A stretch of DNA of 12,569 nucleotides from Thermoplasmata archaeon. Lineage in GTDB: Archaea > Thermoplasmatota > Thermoplasmata > Thermoplasmatales > GCA-001856825. The DNA is taken from NCBI GenBank assembly GCA_021831005.1, contig JAKBNO010000001.1, positions 1 through 12,569 of the forward strand, written 5' to 3'. The position numbers and the translations under genes were made by a program. The notes under the pieces are model-generated. The model saw nothing but the letters and a program-made list of their open reading frames with translations, did not search any database and had not been told where the DNA came from. Shown one piece after another: positions 6,236 to 12,569 of this stretch; the stretch's first letter is position 1, and every line of letters begins with the position of its first letter.

Positions 6236-7487
6236 TCCTAATCACCTCACTTATTTCAGGTCTGTATCCAGAGGCGGCACGATCTAATAGAAAATCGATG
6301 ATGGCTCCAGTAGACCAAGCTTGGGGATAGCATGGACTAATCATCATCTTATTCTCCGATATCAGCATGCCTTCCTTATCTACTCCGAAGTACTCGGGCA
6401 TCCTTCCCATTTTATCGTATGCCTCCAAGAGTTTTTCTCTGATCTCACTGGATTCTCTCCCGTAACCTCTCATCCTTAGTCCGTAGAAAATTATCCAGTT
6501 ATCTTGCGGCCAAATTGCGCCCCTCTGATAAGCCCTAGGATCGAATCTCTTGTCGTGCGTTGAGAGTGTTCTGATTCCATAATCGGTCAGCATATCGGAC
6601 TCAAACAACCTGTCGACCACTTCCCTTTCTCTTTCTCTGGAGAGTATCCCAGAGAATATGAGGTGACCCGGATCGCTGGTGACTGCGGTTTCGGGCATGC
6701 CTAAACCATCGACCGCAAGTGCATAGAATGCCTCATCTTCGTTCCAGAAATTAATTTCCAGTTGTTGGGGGATCCTTTTCTCCAGCTCCCTTATGGAATT
6801 CCTGAGGTTCCCAGTATCGTCATCGCCTTTGCTCAGCAGGTTCGCCCCAGCGAGCAGGGAAGCGTACAGGTAACCTTGTGCTCCTACGGTGGCAACTGGA
6901 TACTTTAGTGCATCCAGAACATCTCCAATTCCATCGCGCCACGATTGGCTCCGAAGCCCGTGAGCGGTGTCGTCTTTTTCGTACACCAACAATTTCCTAC
7001 TGCTAGAATTCTGCACAATAAATTCCAGAGCCTTTTCTGCTGCCCTCCTAATCCCATCCGACAGCGATCCAGGAACTCTTGCATTTAGCATAGAGACCAG
7101 AATGACGAACAGAGGAGTACTGTCCACCGAGAAGTAATTTGGTCCCCTCGGTAGCCACGATATTTCCTTCCTTCTTGCCCAATAGTCTGAATCAGATTCG
7201 TAGTACTCGTGCGGTATCTTTCCGGGGTACTCCCCTGTAGAATTATCCGTCGTTCTTCCCTGAAGTTTAGCAAGCTCATGGACGGAGGATAGCGCAATAT
7301 CAACTTTCCAGTCAATTAGTTCCCAACCTGTTATCAAAGAATCTCTTCCGAACAGTGCCTTGAACTTTGGAAGTCCTGCATAGAGGTAGCCCTTTGGCGA
7401 TGATAATAAATTAATCTCTTCCGTCAATCTTTCTAGACTTCTCTCGAAAAAGGGGTCATATTTCACTCTATCACTTCTCCTGTCCAC
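6219..7487 (-). CDS. Cytosolic glycoside hydrolase of the amylo-alpha-1,6-glucosidase / GH63-like (alpha/alpha)6-barrel type
   Basis: The protein has 422 residues, no signal peptide and no membrane segment, so it should act in the cytoplasm. Conserved blocks match the glycogen-debranching C-terminal / GH63-like toroid: FGRDSLIT (46-53), GKIPHE (89-94), VDSTPLF (121-127), QSWRDG (181-186, with D185 a candidate acid), VGAQGY (201-206), DPGHL (272-276), GIRTLS (304-309), YQRGAIWPQDN (320-330), PEYF (364-367) and YPQAWS (387-392). The extra N-terminal domain of bacterial debranching proteins is absent. The start is a GTG at 7487, six bases after the SD GGGGTGA (7494-7500) that overlaps the permease stop; a second GTG lies at 7466. 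Its place between permease and ATPase genes suggests it hydrolyses the imported glycan. The substrate (alpha-glucan, trehalose-like, mannoside) cannot be told. Confidence 0.8.
   Translation of the reverse strand: MDRRSDRVKYDPFFERSLERLTEEINLLSSPKGYLYAGLPKFKALFGRDSLITGWELIDWKVDIALSSVHELAKLQGRTTDNSTGEYPGKIPHEYYESDSDYWARRKEISWLPRGPNYFSVDSTPLFVILVSMLNARVPGSLSDGIRRAAEKALEFIVQNSSSRKLLVYEKDDTAHGLRSQSWRDGIGDVLDALKYPVATVGAQGYLYASLLAGANLLSKGDDDTGNLRNSIRELEKRIPQQLEINFWNEDEAFYALAVDGLGMPETAVTSDPGHLIFSGILSREREREVVDRLFESDMLTDYGIRTLSTHDKRFDPRAYQRGAIWPQDNWIIFYGLRMRGYGRESSEIREKLLEAYDKMGRMPEYFGVDKEGMLISENKMMISPCYPQAWSTGAIIDFLLDRAASGYRPEISEVIRNDFKT
6241..6248 (-). promoter_or_regulatory. Strong Shine-Dalgarno site of the MalK-like gene
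   Basis: Read on the minus strand, the site is GAGGTGAT, five bases ahead of the ATG at 6235. It is a near-perfect complement of the archaeal 16S 3' end and lies inside the 3' part of the hydrolase gene. It fixes the ATPase start and shows that this organism uses SD-led initiation inside operons. Confidence 0.85.
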
Positions 7488-7493
7488 AGTTTT

Positions 7494-8333
7494 TCACCCC
7501 GTGATTCCTGAAGTCAGATAACCCGCTCTTATGAATTTGGAGAGAATTATGGTAAGCACTATGACGGGAATTGTGACAAGGAGAGAAAAGGAGGCCGCTG
7601 TCAACACATTCCCCCTGGCGGATGCGTCGAGGTAGATCAGTATCGGAAGAGTTGGATGCACCGGTGAAAGAATTATGGCAAATGTGAATTCGTCCCATGA
7701 CATGAGCCAAGAAAGCAAAAATGCGGAAACAATTCCAGGCACTGCAAGAGGGAAAATCACCTGGTATAGTGCACGAACGAATGAAGCTCCGTCCACCCTC
7801 GCCTGCTGCTCGAGCTGTTTCGGAATGGCATCCAGCGTACCAGAAAGTATGAATACCGTCAGTGGAAGAACCAGCAGTTCTTGCGCAAGGGCGAGTCCCA
7901 GGGATGAATCATACAGGCCCAATCTGAGAAAAGTTTCGCTAATTGGTATCGCAATCGTGATTGATGGTATCATTGTTGAGAAGAAAAGGAGCGCTATGAT
8001 GAGACTGCTAATCTTAAAGGGAAGTTTGCTGAGTCCGAAAGCGGCGTGATATCCCAGCAGTATCGCAATTACAGCAACTATGAACGCAGTTTCGAGACTC
8101 TTTAGAAATGCGCTTTCTAGGAGGATTCCTGTTCCCCTAAACGCGTTTATGAAGTTGGCGAGAGTAAACTTCGTAGGGAGAAGCGCAGGAAAATAAGCGG
8201 CGACGGTCTGGTTTGGAACACCAAGAGCGATGATGAGTAGCACGTACAAGGGGAGAATGACAAAGAATGAGAAGAATGCCGCACCCGCATAGATGTAATA
8301 TTTTGTCCAACGGCCCTGAAATTCACTCACCAT
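7494..8333 (-). CDS. Sugar ABC transporter permease, MalG-like (CUT1)
   Basis: This 279-residue membrane protein is one half of the carbohydrate channel. A short cytoplasmic N terminus is followed by about six hydrophobic segments (roughly 14-37, 77-99, 107-131, 143-165, 196-222 and 247-266). The EAA coupling loop reads QQARVDGASFVRALYQVIFP at about 176-195, followed by LAVPGI, which is the MalG pattern. SWDEFTFAI (212-220) is also typical of MalG-type subunits. The ATG at 8333 is one base after the stop of the MalF-like gene, and GGGAG at 8345-8349 may serve as ribosome binding site. The GTG immediately after the ATG is an equally possible start. Tight packing with the upstream permease and the hydrolase supports one mRNA. 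Confidence 0.92.
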   Translation of the reverse strand: MVSEFQGRWTKYYIYAGAAFFSFFVILPLYVLLIIALGVPNQTVAAYFPALLPTKFTLANFINAFRGTGILLESAFLKSLETAFIVAVIAILLGYHAAFGLSKLPFKISSLIIALLFFSTMIPSITIAIPISETFLRLGLYDSSLGLALAQELLVLPLTVFILSGTLDAIPKQLEQQARVDGASFVRALYQVIFPLAVPGIVSAFLLSWLMSWDEFTFAIILSPVHPTLPILIYLDASARGNVLTAASFSLLVTIPVIVLTIILSKFIRAGYLTSGITG

Positions 8334-8334
8334 G

Positions 8335-9168
8335 TCAATACACTCTCCCGTACTTGCCTCTGTATGTCATTATAATTGCAGCAAAGATAAGAACGAAGGC
8401 AAGAAGAATTGTGCCCCCTGCATAAGCCGGATGGGCGTTTACTGTGTCGTAAAGGGCATAAGTCATAGTGGTCAAAAGCTGATAAGGATATAGGAGCAAT
8501 GCCATGGCAAATATGTTGAATTCGCTTATTCCCCTTATCATTAGGGCTATTGCGATGAATCCTTTGAGATTTGGGAGAGTTATCCTGAAGAACCTCTGAA
8601 AGGTCCCGGCACCATCAACCATGGCCTGGTTGTACAAGTTGGGTGAGATCGATGTCATTCCTGCCAAAAGGATTAGGGTGACTATGGGGGTGTTTTTCCA
8701 AGAGTCGGCAAGGATCAGGACGAACAGTGAGGTGATGTAAGATCCCGTCCAGTTTATTGGGTGCACCCCTAAGACCCTCAGGAATGAGTTGGCATACCCT
8801 CCATATGTAGAAAAAATATTGTGAAAGATGACTCCCGTAACAATGGTTGCTACACCGAAGGGTATCAGGAACAAAGCAGAGAATGCTGCCCTTCCTTTGA
8901 AAGGTTTGGACAGTAGGCTCGCCAGTATCAGCGCAAATGTAAACTGCAGTGCGAGGGCAGAAGCAGTGACTACGAAAGTGTTGTATATCGGGCTTTTTCC
9001 AAAGATGGAATTAATGAAATCATAATTGTATAGAGTTGGGCCTCCATGAAGGGTGTAAAAGCTCTCATATACGGCGTCTACAGCAGGATAAAATGCAAGG
9101 TACAAGACGTAGATAACCGCAGGTAATATCATCAGGTAAGCAGTCCAAGAGTCTCTCCACTTAGTCAA
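8335..9168 (-). CDS. Sugar ABC transporter permease, MalF-like (CUT1)
   Basis: This 277-residue membrane protein is the partner of the MalG-like subunit. It begins with a short basic N terminus, then has about six hydrophobic segments (roughly 10-30, 63-86, 95-118, 144-170, 203-225 and 252-269). The EAA loop is LYNQAMVDGAGTFQRFFRIT at about 178-197, followed by LPNLKG. The length suits the small MalF type without the large periplasmic domain of enteric MalF. The best start is a TTG at 9168; no SD is visible and the upstream bases are a T-tract. The next in-frame ATG (residue 13) would cut into the first membrane segment. The unusual start and missing SD may lower its output relative to the binding protein. 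Confidence 0.9.
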   Translation of the reverse strand: MTKWRDSWTAYLMILPAVIYVLYLAFYPAVDAVYESFYTLHGGPTLYNYDFINSIFGKSPIYNTFVVTASALALQFTFALILASLLSKPFKGRAAFSALFLIPFGVATIVTGVIFHNIFSTYGGYANSFLRVLGVHPINWTGSYITSLFVLILADSWKNTPIVTLILLAGMTSISPNLYNQAMVDGAGTFQRFFRITLPNLKGFIAIALMIRGISEFNIFAMALLLYPYQLLTTMTYALYDTVNAHPAYAGGTILLAFVLIFAAIIMTYRGKYGRVY

Positions 9169-9197
9169 GAGAAAACCAAAAAATAAAAATAAAAAAG
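9169..9197 (-). terminator. Oligo-T tract between binding protein and permease genes (probable partial terminator)
   Basis: Read on the minus strand, the 29-nt gap is nearly all T with a few A and G, including runs of six and five Ts directly after the binding-protein stop. In archaea such tracts end transcription, but the operon clearly goes on. The likely role is partial termination, so that more binding protein than channel protein is made. This is inferred from sequence and position. Confidence 0.5.
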
Positions 9198-10604
9198 TTA
9201 AACGGAGATTGGCGCGTAGTTGCTGTCGCTTTGATATGCTGTTGCATTTGTGCTTCCGTAATTTGCCTGGATGTAGTTGTACATTGCGGTGTGTGCATTC
9301 GAGAGCAGAGTTGGCAAGTCGCTATATCCCGAAGTCTTCTGTACAAAGACGGGGTTGAAAACTTCGTTACATAAAATTACCTGCCATTCCGTGATCCATG
9401 GTGTAGGATTTCTCAGAAATACACCTGTAGAGATTGCATTTCCAAGGGCCTTATCTATTATTGAATACTTGGCAGGAAGATTCTGGTATGCTAGGCTGTT
9501 TATTGCAACCCAGGAAAGGTTCAGAAGTGTCTCTTTCTGAGCCTGCGCACCCAGAAGGAAATGCATAAAGGTTTCCAGACTTGCCACGTGCGTTGCTCCC
9601 TTAGGAATAAAGAGGACGTCTCCTCCCATTAGATGATTTCCGTTTACCGGTCCAGCAGGACCGGGATAAACGCCGAGCGAAGAATTTGTCATGTTGTATG
9701 GTGAAGTGGTCAGTGTGTTATAGATATAGGGCCATTGGTAATCTAGAATCGAGTAATTCCCAACTGCTAGTCCCTTGTAAGAACCCCAGTATCCTCCAGA
9801 GAATGCTGGAACAAAGTAGCTGCTCAGATTGTAAAGGTATTGCATCGCATGCAGGTCTCCAGTGTCATTTAGGTAAAGTGGATTTCCACCCCACTGGACC
9901 ATCAGCTGGTAGAGCTCAGTTGCAGTGCTTGACCCGGTATGTCCTCCATTGGTCGATGCTCCCTGTATCATTATCGTATTTTGTCCGGTTTTGTTCTTTA
10001 TCATTGCTGCATCTTGCAGTAGTTGTGCGTCCGTCGTTGGAGGGGCAGTTATACCCGCGTTCGAGAGGGCGGTCTTGTTGTAAAATACCATCGGCACATT
10101 TCCCCTGAATGGCGCGAAATATATTCCACCAAAGACTTGCTTTTCGTAGTTAATGAGGCTCGATGCTGCCGGAATAACGCTCGAGGGCAAAATGGCCGGG
10201 GTCATGTTGTTTAGATTCATCAATACGTTTCCAGACGAACTGTAAATTAATTGTCCGATCTCCAGATTATCCTGTCCTGCTACAATACTTCCGACTTTGC
10301 CAGATTTTTCAAGCGCAAGAATGTCTTTGGACACGGCTCCACTTCCCACATTCACCAAGGTAACATGGATTCCAGGGTATTCAGACTCGAACTGTGGTAT
10401 GAGTGTGTTGTTTACGAACGTTTGTTCCGAACTCGCTAGACTTGCATAGAACTGAATGTTGACGGCGCTTGGTTGGGATGTTGTGCTATGGAATGGAAAA
10501 TATCCCGCTGAAAAAGCTAGAATGGCGACGACGATTATTGAGACGACCCAAGGCCATGTTCTCTTGGATACATTACCTTCCGTTGGCTGTTTATTTTCCG
10601 TCAT
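9198..10604 (-). CDS. Extracellular sugar-binding protein of the CUT1 ABC transporter
   Basis: This 468-residue protein captures the sugar outside the cell for the MalF/MalG-like channel. An uncleaved-looking membrane anchor spans about 17-35 after a polar cytoplasmic N terminus. The solute-binding domain follows: VNIQFYASLASSEQ (48-61), LIPQFESEYPGI (68-79), then VPMVFYNKTALSNAGI (170-185), which is the typical 'lyYNk..f.kaGi' hinge segment of CUT1 binding proteins. Eleven N-x-S/T sequons lie in the outer part (N65, N133, N176, N204, N246, N259, N283, N304, N307, N362, N453), suggesting glycosylation at the cell surface. The ATG at 10604 is supported by a TATA box centred about 25 nt upstream, implying a leaderless mRNA. 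It is first in the operon. The ligand is unknown. Confidence 0.9.
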   Translation of the reverse strand: MTENKQPTEGNVSKRTWPWVVSIIVVAILAFSAGYFPFHSTTSQPSAVNIQFYASLASSEQTFVNNTLIPQFESEYPGIHVTLVNVGSGAVSKDILALEKSGKVGSIVAGQDNLEIGQLIYSSSGNVLMNLNNMTPAILPSSVIPAASSLINYEKQVFGGIYFAPFRGNVPMVFYNKTALSNAGITAPPTTDAQLLQDAAMIKNKTGQNTIMIQGASTNGGHTGSSTATELYQLMVQWGGNPLYLNDTGDLHAMQYLYNLSSYFVPAFSGGYWGSYKGLAVGNYSILDYQWPYIYNTLTTSPYNMTNSSLGVYPGPAGPVNGNHLMGGDVLFIPKGATHVASLETFMHFLLGAQAQKETLLNLSWVAINSLAYQNLPAKYSIIDKALGNAISTGVFLRNPTPWITEWQVILCNEVFNPVFVQKTSGYSDLPTLLSNAHTAMYNYIQANYGSTNATAYQSDSNYAPISV

Positions 10605-10622
10605 AGTTCTACACTTAAATCA

Positions 10623-10634
10623 TATTATTTAAAC
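10623..10634 (-). promoter_or_regulatory. TATA promoter of the sugar operon (leaderless)
   Basis: Read on the minus strand the element is GTTTAAATAAT, centred about 25 nt before the ATG at 10604. Transcription should therefore start at the codon itself. No SD precedes the ATG (GTGTAGAACT). A purine-rich AACTAAG just upstream could be the TFB recognition element. Confidence 0.65.
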
Positions 10635-10792
10635 TTAGTTGCCTTCATGGGCGTTTCCTGGGAATATCGGATTACCTCTTCAACGCACCAGGGAGCTCAT
10701 CGAAAATTGAAATGGTTCTTTCTTTCATTTGAAACTGACATTTTTTTTGAATTTTTCAATCATGCTACATACGCTCTATTGAGTTATTGCTG

Positions 10793-10806
10793 ATATCCAA
10801 AGATAT
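10793..10806. promoter_or_regulatory. Short inverted repeat upstream of the threonine synthase-like promoter (possible operator)
   Basis: ATATC and GATAT form a 5-bp inverted repeat around CAAA, directly upstream of the TATA box at 10808-10816. The site would overlap or adjoin the TFB recognition element and could be read by an Lrp/AsnC-type or winged-helix regulator. A 5-bp repeat in AT-rich DNA can arise by chance. Confidence 0.25.
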
Positions 10807-10807
10807 G

Positions 10808-10816
10808 CTTATAATT
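10808..10816 (+). promoter_or_regulatory. TATA promoter of the threonine synthase-like gene (leaderless)
   Basis: CTTATAATT at 10808-10816 is centred about 28 nt before the ATG at 10840. No SD is seen in the last 15 bases before the start (TTATGACAATCAG). The spacing implies a transcript beginning at or next to the start codon. Confidence 0.65.
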
Positions 10817-10839
10817 CTGACCTAACTTATGACAATCAG

Positions 10840-11865
10840 ATGTTGAAGGCAATCTGTAAGACTTGCGGGAAAGAGAGAAAGAGCTTCACCAGTCGGCCAA
10901 CCTGCGAGTGCGGAGGGATTCTTGTGCCAGTCATAGATTTCAGGTACAAAGAAGGAGCATATTCATCAAATTATCCCTATCTGGATGAGGTCATTGACCT
11001 AGGGGAGGTCGTCACTCCACTTGTTGGTTCAGGTCAAATGAAGTTCAAGCTCGATTACTTTCAACCCACCTTCTCCTACAAGGACAGGGGGAGTAAGACT
11101 TTGGTCTCAAGTCTGTTACAAAATCTGCCGAAAGGATCTGAGATAAATGAAGACTCATCTGGAAATGCTGGTGCATCAATAAGTGCGTATGGACGATCGG
11201 CCGGTTATGATGTCAACATATTCGTCCCCGCATCCACCAAACCAGGCAAAATAAGCCAGATTGGAGCTTACGGTGCAAAAGTGCACATGGTGACTGGTTC
11301 GAGAAAAGACGTAGCCGAAGCCGCTGCCAACCACAGTGGCTTCTACGCAAGTCACGTTCTGAACCCGGAGTTCAGGGACGGCATGAGACAGTTGAGTTAT
11401 GAGATTTTTCAACAGCTCAATCACCAGGTTCCGGAAAGAGTGCTGGTTCCTGTATCGGCAGGAAGCCTCCTCTTGGGAATGGTTTCTGGATTCGAACACC
11501 TGATGGATTCAGGAGAGGTCTCGAAGGTACCAGAAATAGTTGGGGTACAGACCGAAGCCGTTTGTCCCGTTTGTGCTAAGGTCAATAATTTTGCATACGA
11601 CAAAAACAACCCGAACACATCAGTTGCAGATGCATTGGTGTCCAGGGAACCAGTTCTGATTGACCTCATGGCAGACTCCTTGGCAAAGTATGGAAGGTGT
11701 GTCACCGTATCCGAGAACGAAATAATGTCAGCCCGGTCTGATCTGGCTGCATTGGGTCACTATGTTGAATACAGTTCAGCAACCGTTTTTGCAGCATGTA
11801 GAAAGTATAATTTCAAAGGAGAGAACGTCTTGGTGCTGACTGGAAACGGTCTCAAAACTCCCTAG
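10840..11865 (+). CDS. Threonine synthase-like PLP enzyme with N-terminal zinc ribbon
   Basis: This 341-residue cytoplasmic enzyme belongs to the fold-type II PLP family, closest to threonine synthase, which converts O-phosphohomoserine to threonine. The N terminus has C6, C9, C22 and C24 (CxxC...CxC), a metal knuckle common in archaeal ThrC. The PLP lysine is K81 in SYKDRGS (79-85). SSGNAGASISAYG (106-118) is the cofactor/substrate loop, VPVSAGSLLLG (203-213) the phosphate-binding loop and TGNGLK (334-339) the C-terminal motif. The usual PTGSFKDR segment reads PTFSYKDR here, and a second CxxC (C242, C245) is present. At 341 residues it is shorter than many ThrC proteins. It could be the true ThrC or a paralogue such as a cysteate synthase-like enzyme. 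It is monocistronic with its own TATA promoter. Confidence 0.8.
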   Translation: MLKAICKTCGKERKSFTSRPTCECGGILVPVIDFRYKEGAYSSNYPYLDEVIDLGEVVTPLVGSGQMKFKLDYFQPTFSYKDRGSKTLVSSLLQNLPKGSEINEDSSGNAGASISAYGRSAGYDVNIFVPASTKPGKISQIGAYGAKVHMVTGSRKDVAEAAANHSGFYASHVLNPEFRDGMRQLSYEIFQQLNHQVPERVLVPVSAGSLLLGMVSGFEHLMDSGEVSKVPEIVGVQTEAVCPVCAKVNNFAYDKNNPNTSVADALVSREPVLIDLMADSLAKYGRCVTVSENEIMSARSDLAALGHYVEYSSATVFAACRKYNFKGENVLVLTGNGLKTP

Positions 11866-11897
11866 GAATACGTTCTTCTGAATTTGAGTCCAACAGT

Positions 11898-12569
11898 CTA
11901 AGTGGTGATTTTGTGATACAGCCTTACCACCTTGCTTGGATCAATCCCTGTCAAAGCCAATCCAGCTAAAATTACGATTCCACCTATAACTGTAGCTATG
12001 CTGATTGGTTCAGATATCAGAACCGATGCAGAGATGACAGTTACAAAGGGAGTTATGTATAGTGTACTTCCAGCAGTGACTGGCTTCACCTTCTTAAGGC
12101 CATCAAACCAAAGCAGGTATCCAAGGAAGGTCGCAAAGACTCCAATGAATAGAAGGGCGATTATCAGGTACATATTCCTGATCGAAAACAGTGAAAGGAT
12201 TCCGGTATTGACAAATGGCAAGAGCATTATCAACCCGACGACGGAAACGTATCCAGTGACATTCAGCGGATTGTGCTTTTCCAGGAGATCTTTTCCAAGG
12301 ATTGTGAATATGGCCCACGAAAGAGCTGCCAACAACACCAATACTGCAGATATTAATTCCGACTGAGTCAGGCTATTCGGTTTAAGGAGAATGATCATTC
12401 CAATTGTTGAAATCACAAGACCCGCGACTACAGTCCAAGCTAGTCTGTCTCTCTTCAAGGATAATCCAAGCACAGCTATGAAAATTGGTTCGAAGGAGAC
12501 GATGAAACTCGCGTTTCCTGCAGTGAGGCCATTTTCTCCCTGAATGAAGAGTAGTTGATAGAGCAAGAC
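11898..12569 (-). CDS. EamA/DMT-family transporter (N terminus outside window)
   Basis: The minus-strand frame is open to the right edge and ends with TAG at 11898-11900, leaving 223 visible residues. The TTG at 12566 is probably an internal leucine, since the family has about 280-300 residues. The visible part holds about seven to eight hydrophobic segments. The first EamA repeat ends with SFIVSFEPIFIAVLG followed by LKRDRLAW. The second repeat contains TFLGYLLWFDGLKKVKP and then LYITPFVTVISASVLISEPIS, the conserved 'P..a.l....l.E' block. Members export amino acids or other metabolites, or import nucleotide sugars; the substrate is unknown. Its 3' end faces the threonine synthase-like gene, 32 nt away. 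An amino-acid export role linked to that neighbour is only speculation. Confidence 0.88.
   Translation of the reverse strand, partial: VLLYQLLFIQGENGLTAGNASFIVSFEPIFIAVLGLSLKRDRLAWTVVAGLVISTIGMIILLKPNSLTQSELISAVLVLLAALSWAIFTILGKDLLEKHNPLNVTGYVSVVGLIMLLPFVNTGILSLFSIRNMYLIIALLFIGVFATFLGYLLWFDGLKKVKPVTAGSTLYITPFVTVISASVLISEPISIATVIGGIVILAGLALTGIDPSKVVRLYHKITT

Larger units (their letters stand above)
10605..10839. other. Divergent intergenic promoter region
   Basis: These 235 nt separate the sugar operon (leftward) and the threonine synthase-like gene (rightward), with a leaderless-type TATA box at each end. Between them are an imperfect inverted repeat (TTGAAATG 10707-10714 / CATTTGAA 10726-10733), a run of eight Ts at 10741-10748, a short inverted repeat ATATC/GATAT at 10793-10806 and a 48-codon plus-strand frame at 10647-10793. 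None of these proves a gene. Confidence 0.6.

Noticed and set aside
9686..10108. 140-codon plus-strand frame inside the sugar-binding protein gene
   Set aside because: It is a cysteine-rich, patternless translation opposite a well-supported gene.
11932..12366. 144-codon plus-strand frame opposite the DMT transporter gene
   Set aside because: It is the antisense shadow of a membrane protein gene; the minus-strand frame carries the conserved EamA motifs.
1..12569. tRNA genes, CRISPR arrays, insertion sequences or attachment repeats
   Set aside because: I saw no cloverleaf sequence, regularly spaced repeats, transposase motifs or flanking direct repeats on either strand.

Overview
The window looks like a chromosome segment of an archaeon, most likely of the Thermoplasmata (Thermoplasma/Ferroplasma/Cuniculiplasma-like). 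Four genes or operons have an AT-rich TATA element centred about 25-29 nt before the start codon and no Shine-Dalgarno (SD) sequence, which indicates leaderless mRNAs. Genes inside operons mostly carry SD-like sequences instead. Arginine is mostly AGA/AGG and ATA is common for isoleucine. The sugar-binding protein has a membrane anchor and many N-glycosylation sequons. This lineage call is inference; no rRNA or tRNA is present to confirm it.

Layout. (1) 1-2967, plus strand: a phosphate ABC transporter operon, pstS (3' end only)-pstC-pstA-pstB, closed by a T-rich terminator and without phoU. (2) 3154-4800, plus: an Old Yellow Enzyme/2,4-dienoyl-CoA reductase-like flavoprotein with a 4Fe-4S site and a shortened C-terminal nucleotide-binding part. 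It is followed by a separately promoted 58-residue zinc-ribbon protein (4869-5045). (3) 5046-5299: 254 bases with no convincing gene. (4) 10604-5300, minus: a sugar-uptake operon in transcription order binding protein, MalF-like permease, MalG-like permease, a cytosolic (alpha/alpha)6 glycoside hydrolase, and a MalK-like ATPase. (5) 10605-10839: a divergent promoter region. (6) 10840-11865, plus: a threonine synthase-like PLP enzyme with a zinc-ribbon N terminus, facing (7) an EamA/DMT-family transporter on the minus strand that runs off the right edge.

How they fit together. The pst genes import phosphate. The minus-strand operon appears to import an oligosaccharide and hydrolyse it in the cytoplasm, because the hydrolase has no signal peptide and lies between the permease and ATPase genes. 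A T-tract between the binding-protein gene and the permeases probably sets binding protein in excess. The flavoenzyme, zinc ribbon, threonine synthase-like enzyme and DMT exporter are independent units. I found no CRISPR array, insertion sequence, tRNA or phage module. I see no clear new multi-gene defence or mobile system; the most unusual items are the truncated flavoenzyme, the hydrolase inside the sugar operon and two small intergenic puzzles.
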